Of a stretch of 9,634 nucleotides of DNA, positions 6,521 through 9,634 are shown piece after piece. The notes below the pieces were generated by a model. The model ran no database searches, was not told the DNA's origin, and saw nothing but the letters and a program-made list of their open reading frames with translations. A program made the translations under genes and the position numbers. The first letter of the stretch is position 1, and every line of letters starts with the position of its first letter. Origin of the DNA: an uncultured Hyphomonadaceae bacterium (lineage in GTDB: Bacteria; Pseudomonadota; Alphaproteobacteria; Caulobacterales; Hyphomonadaceae); assembly GCA_938049795.1 (NCBI GenBank), contig CALLCD010000240.1, positions 1-9,634 on the forward strand, written 5' to 3'.

Positions 6521-7930
6521 TTGAACCATATCGCGATTATCCGTATCCTGTCCTATATGGGGCTCGTGCTCGGCGCAACGATGGCGCTGCCGCTCCTGTT
6601 TGCGCTGCTGTATGGCGAAACCTCGCAGATCATGGCGTTCGGCATCGCCGTCTCGCTCACCGTCATGCTGGCGGGCATGTGTCTGCAGCTCACATCCCCT
6701 CCGACCCGTCGCTCGCAGGTCAATGATGCGCTGGCGGTCGCCGTTGTATGGTGTGTCGGTGCGCCCATTCCCGCCGCTTTGCCCTTTGTCTTCGGCACCG
6801 CCGAGCCCTCCGTACTGGCGGGCCTGCATGAAGCGGTCTCCTGTCTGACCACGACCGGACATTCGGTGATCAATCTGGATGGCAATGACTGGCCGGTCTC
6901 GCTGCTGGTCTGGCGCGGCGTGCTGCATTGCATCGGCATGGTGTTCAGCCTCGTTCTGGCGGCGAGTGTGTTTGCGGCCTTGAGCTTTGGAGGTCCGGGC
7001 ATTCAGCGTTCGGTCCTGTTCACCATTCCGGACGGCAATTTCTTCGATGCCATCCCACGCGTTTTACGGGCTGTCATTGCCGTGTGCGTTAGCTTGATTG
7101 GAGGCGTGTTCTGCGCCCTCCTGTTTGCGGGCGTGCAGCCGGGCGAGGCGATGGCGCTTGCGATAAGTGTTGCCTCCACAGGGCTGGTTGACCCCAACCA
7201 TGCGGGACAAGTGGTCGAAGGCAGGCTTGCTGTCTTTATCGTTTTTACAGGTCTTGTTCTGGCGACAACGGGGCTCGCGGTCTTGATGAATTTGAGCCCG
7301 AAACGGGTGCGGTTTGCAGTGGTCGATGCCGAGCTTTTCTTGTTGATCGGATTGGTTGGGCTGCTTGGTCTACTGGCTTGGCTTGGCGGGGTTGATGTGT
7401 TCAATGCGCTTGCCTGGGCGGTCTCATCGCTTTCAACTTCCGGTCTTTCGCTGGGGGTTAGCGTTAACGAGATCAAGTCCACGCTCCCCGTTACCGTACT
7501 CGTCCTGCCAGCCCTGATCGGCGGCGCGGCGCTTTCGACGGCGGGCGGGATCAAGCTTGCGCGGATCATTATTTTGCTCCGGCGGGCAGGACAGGAATTT
7601 GCCCAATTGGGGTTCCAGAACTCGGTCGTCGCCCTGCGCTATCGCAATCGCCAGCAAAAACAGAGTGCTGTGCTCGGTGTCTGGGTCTATCTCATCGCCT
7701 ATATCGCCGCCGTCTCGCTGGTTTTTGTCTGTCTGAGCTTTCTCGGCGAGGGGTTTGGCGTTTCCATGTCCGTTGCGGTCGGGGCGATCTCCAATTCAGG
7801 CTGGCTGATCGACCTTGGCGAGGCGAACTTGCCGCTGAAACACGTGGTTGTGATCTTCGGCATGATCCTCGGCCGGCTCGAAATACTGGCCCTGTTGCCA
7901 ACCCTCAATCCCGCATTCTGGCGCGCATAG
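6521..7930 (+). CDS. trkH: TrkH-like potassium uptake channel subunit
   Basis: Very hydrophobic inner-membrane protein of 469 residues, close to the usual TrkH length of about 480. It shows the four M1-P-M2 repeats of the Trk/Ktr/HKT family. The pore loops end in SCLTTTGHSVI (filter Gly113), SVASTGLVD (Gly221), SLSTSGLSLG (Gly308) and ISNSGWL (Gly427), so all four filter glycines are kept. Family landmarks include a WR...IGM segment (131-140), STAGGIKLARIIIL (339-352) and the C-terminal GRLEILALLP...FWR (451-468). The role would be K+ uptake together with the TrkA encoded just upstream. Filter-flanking residues, such as His114 and Trp428, look unusual compared with the TrkH sequences I know, so a divergent subfamily is likely. 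It starts with TTG behind a perfect ribosome-binding site. It sits between trkA and hfq, where I recall many relatives having no such gene. Confidence 0.85.
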   Translation: MNHIAIIRILSYMGLVLGATMALPLLFALLYGETSQIMAFGIAVSLTVMLAGMCLQLTSPPTRRSQVNDALAVAVVWCVGAPIPAALPFVFGTAEPSVLAGLHEAVSCLTTTGHSVINLDGNDWPVSLLVWRGVLHCIGMVFSLVLAASVFAALSFGGPGIQRSVLFTIPDGNFFDAIPRVLRAVIAVCVSLIGGVFCALLFAGVQPGEAMALAISVASTGLVDPNHAGQVVEGRLAVFIVFTGLVLATTGLAVLMNLSPKRVRFAVVDAELFLLIGLVGLLGLLAWLGGVDVFNALAWAVSSLSTSGLSLGVSVNEIKSTLPVTVLVLPALIGGAALSTAGGIKLARIIILLRRAGQEFAQLGFQNSVVALRYRNRQQKQSAVLGVWVYLIAYIAAVSLVFVCLSFLGEGFGVSMSVAVGAISNSGWLIDLGEANLPLKHVVVIFGMILGRLEILALLPTLNPAFWRA

Positions 7931-8020
7931 GCCCGTCATTCCCCTCAGACCATCAAACCGATTCTTCGCCCGCGACAGTTTACCTAGGGACACGAACCAT
8001 GCTTAAACCCCGAAAATCCC

Positions 8021-8037
8021 TTGCCTCGACGAGGCAA
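8021..8037. promoter_or_regulatory. 17-base perfect palindrome upstream of hfq
   Basis: TTGCCTCGACGAGGCAA has 8-base arms that are exact reverse complements around a single central A. As RNA it could fold into a seven-pair stem with a GAC triloop. It ends 39 bases before the hfq ATG and is followed by ACAATCTAG, not a T-run, so it is not a classical intrinsic terminator on either strand. Candidate roles are an operator for a dimeric regulator or a structured element in the hfq leader. The symmetry is seen directly; the function is not known. Confidence 0.5.
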
Positions 8038-8050
8038 ACAATCTAGCCGC

Positions 8051-8076
8051 TAACAAACAAGAAAATTGGACAAAAA
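8051..8076 (+). promoter_or_regulatory. A-rich hfq leader, possible Hfq autoregulatory site
   Basis: The bases just before the hfq start are about two-thirds A, a sharp contrast with the surrounding G+C-rich DNA. They include AAC, AAA, AAG and AAA triplets (8052-8064) and a run of A into the ATG. The distal face of Hfq binds repeated A-R-N triplets, and Hfq is known to repress its own mRNA in Escherichia coli and Sinorhizobium. The ribosome-binding site is weak (TTGGA at 8066-8070, six bases from the start), which would suit control of initiation by a bound protein. This role is inferred. Confidence 0.4.
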
Positions 8077-8331
8077 ATGGCTTCCGACAAAAAACAGAAC
8101 TTGCAAGATTCCTTTCTCAACGCGGTGCGCAAATCCCGTACCCCGCTGACGGTCTACATCGTCAATGGCGTTAAGCTTCAGGGCGTTGTCACCTGGTTTG
8201 ACAATTTCTGCGTCCTGTTGCGCGGGGAGGGCCGTCCGCCCCAGCTTGTCTACAAGCACGCCATCTCGACCATTGCGCCGAATGCGCCCGTTTCCCTGTT
8301 CGACGAAGAAGACAGCAATGGCGATGGATAG
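8077..8331 (+). CDS. hfq: RNA chaperone Hfq
   Basis: Hfq of 84 residues with an almost textbook alphaproteobacterial sequence. The N-terminal helix has QNLQDSFLNAVR, in which Q10 and D11 correspond to E. coli Q8 and D9 on the proximal face; R18, K19 and R21 match the basic rim. Sm1 contains Y27, the VNGVKLQG turn (29-36) and the FDNF strand; Sm2 has the signature VYKHAIST (58-65) with Y59-K60-H61. The C-terminal tail is short and acidic (DEEDSNGDG), like other members of the class. The loop between Sm1 and Sm2, RGEGRPPQ (49-56), appears one to two residues longer than in common homologues. As a ring hexamer Hfq pairs small RNAs with mRNAs. It is followed immediately by hflX, as in many Proteobacteria. 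Confidence 0.97.
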   Translation: MASDKKQNLQDSFLNAVRKSRTPLTVYIVNGVKLQGVVTWFDNFCVLLRGEGRPPQLVYKHAISTIAPNAPVSLFDEEDSNGDG

Positions 8332-8337
8332 CCGCTC

Positions 8338-9634
8338 TTGAGCGCAACCATAAACCGTGTGCCAGAGACGAGCCGCGCCGGTGTCGTCATCCCCTGGTTC
8401 CGGCCTGCGGATCGGCCTTCGGAAAACCGCCTGATCGAAACCAGCGGCCTTGCCGAAGCGCTCGGCTGCCAGCTTGGCTTTGTCCAGGCCGAACAGGTCC
8501 GCCGCATCTCCCCCTCGCATCTTCTCTCCGAGGGTATATTGGAACGCGTCACTGCCGCCATTACCGAGGCCAATATCAACCTGTTCATCGTCGATGGCGC
8601 GTTGACGCCTGTCCAGCAGCGTAATCTCGAACGCAAACTCGACATGAAAGTCATTGACCGGACAGGCCTCATCCTCGAAATCTTCGGCCTGCGCGCGCGC
8701 ACCCGCGAAGGCAAGCTACAGGTCGAGCTCGCCCGCCAGCTCTACGAACGCTCCCGCCTTGTGCGCACATGGACCCACCTTGAGCGCCAGCGCGGCGGCA
8801 GCGGCTTCCTCTCCGGCCCCGGCGAAACCCAGCTTGAATCCGACAAACGTATGCTCGACACCAAAGTCCGGCGTCTGCGCGAAGACCTCGAAGATGTCCG
8901 CCGCACACGCGGGCTCCAGCGCGATGGCCGCCGCAAATCCGGAACGCCCGTCATCGCCCTTGTCGGCTACACAAATTCGGGCAAATCGACCCTGTTCAAC
9001 CGCATCAGCGGCGCAGACGTCATGGCCAAAGACATGCCCTTCGCCACGCTCGACCCGACCATAAGACGCGTGGACCTGCCACGGGTCGGCCCCGTCGCGC
9101 TTGTCGATACGGTGGGCTTTATCTCGGACCTGCCGACCCATCTCGTTGAATCCTTCCAGGCCACGCTCGAAGAAGCCATGGAGGCGGATCTCTTGCTTCA
9201 TGTGCGCGACCGCTCCAGCCCTGACGACCACCAGCAAAAGCGCGATGTCGAAATTGTCCTGAGCGCGCTTGAAGACAATAGCGATGGCCACCTGCCGCCC
9301 ATGATCGAAGTGTGGAACAAGAGTGACCGGTTCGATGCCGATCTGCGCGCCGATATGGCCATCAAGGCCGAAACCAGCCAGCCCAATCCGGCTGTGCTCG
9401 TCTCCGCGCTCGACGGGGCTGGCATGGAAACGCTGACCGACGCCATCTCCGCCGCGCTCCAAACCAGCGCCGTCCGCGCCGCGCTGATGCTCGGCCCTGC
9501 AGATGGCGCAGCGCGCGGCTGGCTACACGATTATGCCGATGTCATCGAAGAGGCCACCGACCCGAAAACAGGGCACATCAATATGCAGGTCAACTTCACG
9601 CTCGCCCAGCTTGGCCGCTTCCAATCCGCCTTTC
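8338..9634 (+). CDS. hflX: HflX ribosome-associated GTPase, 3' end beyond the window
   Basis: The open frame runs 432 codons to the window end without a stop; HflX is usually about 430-470 residues, so little is missing. An N-terminal HflX domain (about 14-200) carries the glycine-rich signature QRGGSGFLSGPGETQLESD (151-169) and then a charged coiled-coil helix. The GTPase domain has G1 GYTNSGKST (210-218), the G2 region FATLDPT (235-241), G3 DTVGF (257-261), G4 NKSD (327-330) and G5 VSALDG (355-360). A C-terminal domain begins near 378. HflX is known to bind the 50S subunit and split stalled ribosomes during stress. The start is probably TTG 8338; GTG 8359 is an alternative. It lies in the same frame as hfq, six bases after its stop, and translation is probably coupled to hfq. 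G4 is NKSD where NK(I/V/C)D is more usual. Confidence 0.93.
   Translation, partial: MSATINRVPETSRAGVVIPWFRPADRPSENRLIETSGLAEALGCQLGFVQAEQVRRISPSHLLSEGILERVTAAITEANINLFIVDGALTPVQQRNLERKLDMKVIDRTGLILEIFGLRARTREGKLQVELARQLYERSRLVRTWTHLERQRGGSGFLSGPGETQLESDKRMLDTKVRRLREDLEDVRRTRGLQRDGRRKSGTPVIALVGYTNSGKSTLFNRISGADVMAKDMPFATLDPTIRRVDLPRVGPVALVDTVGFISDLPTHLVESFQATLEEAMEADLLLHVRDRSSPDDHQQKRDVEIVLSALEDNSDGHLPPMIEVWNKSDRFDADLRADMAIKAETSQPNPAVLVSALDGAGMETLTDAISAALQTSAVRAALMLGPADGAARGWLHDYADVIEEATDPKTGHINMQVNFTLAQLGRFQSAF

Larger units (their letters stand above)
7931..8076 (+). other. Intergenic region and hfq leader
   Basis: These 146 bases separate the trkH-like gene from hfq. I see no ORF with a plausible start, no tRNA-like fold and no hairpin followed by a T-run. 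No convincing sigma-70 or heat-shock promoter stands out: TTTACC at 7979-7984 has no good -10 partner. The recognisable structure is the palindrome at 8021-8037 and the A-rich tract at 8051-8076, listed separately. hfq probably has its own promoter here, since the gap is the longest in the window, but that is an inference. Confidence 0.5.

Noticed and set aside
7003..7569. 188-codon minus-strand frame inside the trkH-like gene
   Set aside because: Low-complexity Ser/Thr/Pro/Ala-rich translation typical of the reverse of membrane-protein codons; the + frame has clear TrkH repeats.
8021..8044. Palindrome as an intrinsic terminator for the trkH-like gene
   Set aside because: The stem is followed by ACAATCT rather than a run of T, and the opposite strand also lacks a T-run directly after the stem.
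8716..9462. 248-codon open frame on the minus strand within hflX
   Set aside because: It mirrors the HflX GTPase domain, whose motifs are all in the + frame; no domain or ribosome-binding site supports it.
1..9634. Mobile element, CRISPR, phage or defence genes
   Set aside because: No repeats, inverted terminal repeats, transposase, integrase or nuclease motifs were seen; every long frame belongs to a conserved chromosomal gene.

Overview
The window is a piece of chromosome from an alphaproteobacterium. It carries the gene order ntrB–ntrC–ntrY–ntrX–trkA–(trkH-like)–hfq–hflX, a neighbourhood well known from that class. Moderately high G+C and the NtrC/NtrX sequence types also fit. The genus cannot be fixed from this window; loss of the GAFTGA loop in NtrC recalls Rhodobacter-type NtrC, so a Rhodobacterales/Hyphomonadaceae-like lineage is a weak guess. 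No mobile elements, CRISPR arrays, tRNAs or rRNAs are visible, and all eight genes lie on the + strand, packed tightly.

Layout: 1-48 is the 3' tip of the nitrogen sensor kinase gene ntrB; its stop overlaps the ATG of ntrC (48-1400). A 76-base gap with candidate promoter elements precedes ntrY (1477-3708, a four-TM sensor kinase). The ntrY stop overlaps the ATG of ntrX (3708-5096). Three bases later comes trkA (5100-6473, K+ uptake regulatory subunit). After 47 bases and a strong ribosome-binding site comes a TTG-started TrkH-like K+ channel subunit (6521-7930). A 146-base gap holds a 17-base palindrome and a very A-rich leader, then hfq (8077-8331). hflX starts six bases after the hfq stop in the same frame and runs off the window end (8338-9634).

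The genes form a regulatory block: two two-component systems sensing nitrogen and envelope/redox-type signals, a K+ uptake pair, the RNA chaperone Hfq and the ribosome-associated GTPase HflX. The most notable feature is in the two response regulators. NtrC keeps the ATPase core but lacks both loops (L1 with GAFTGA, and L2, the pre-sensor-I hairpin) that couple ATP hydrolysis to sigma-54. NtrX has L2 but an acidic, GAFTGA-free L1. Neither regulator in this window therefore looks like a working sigma-54 activator. A degenerate -24/-12-like sequence with its GG doublet broken lies just before ntrY. Most of the rest is conserved core genome; I see no evidence for a wholly new system.
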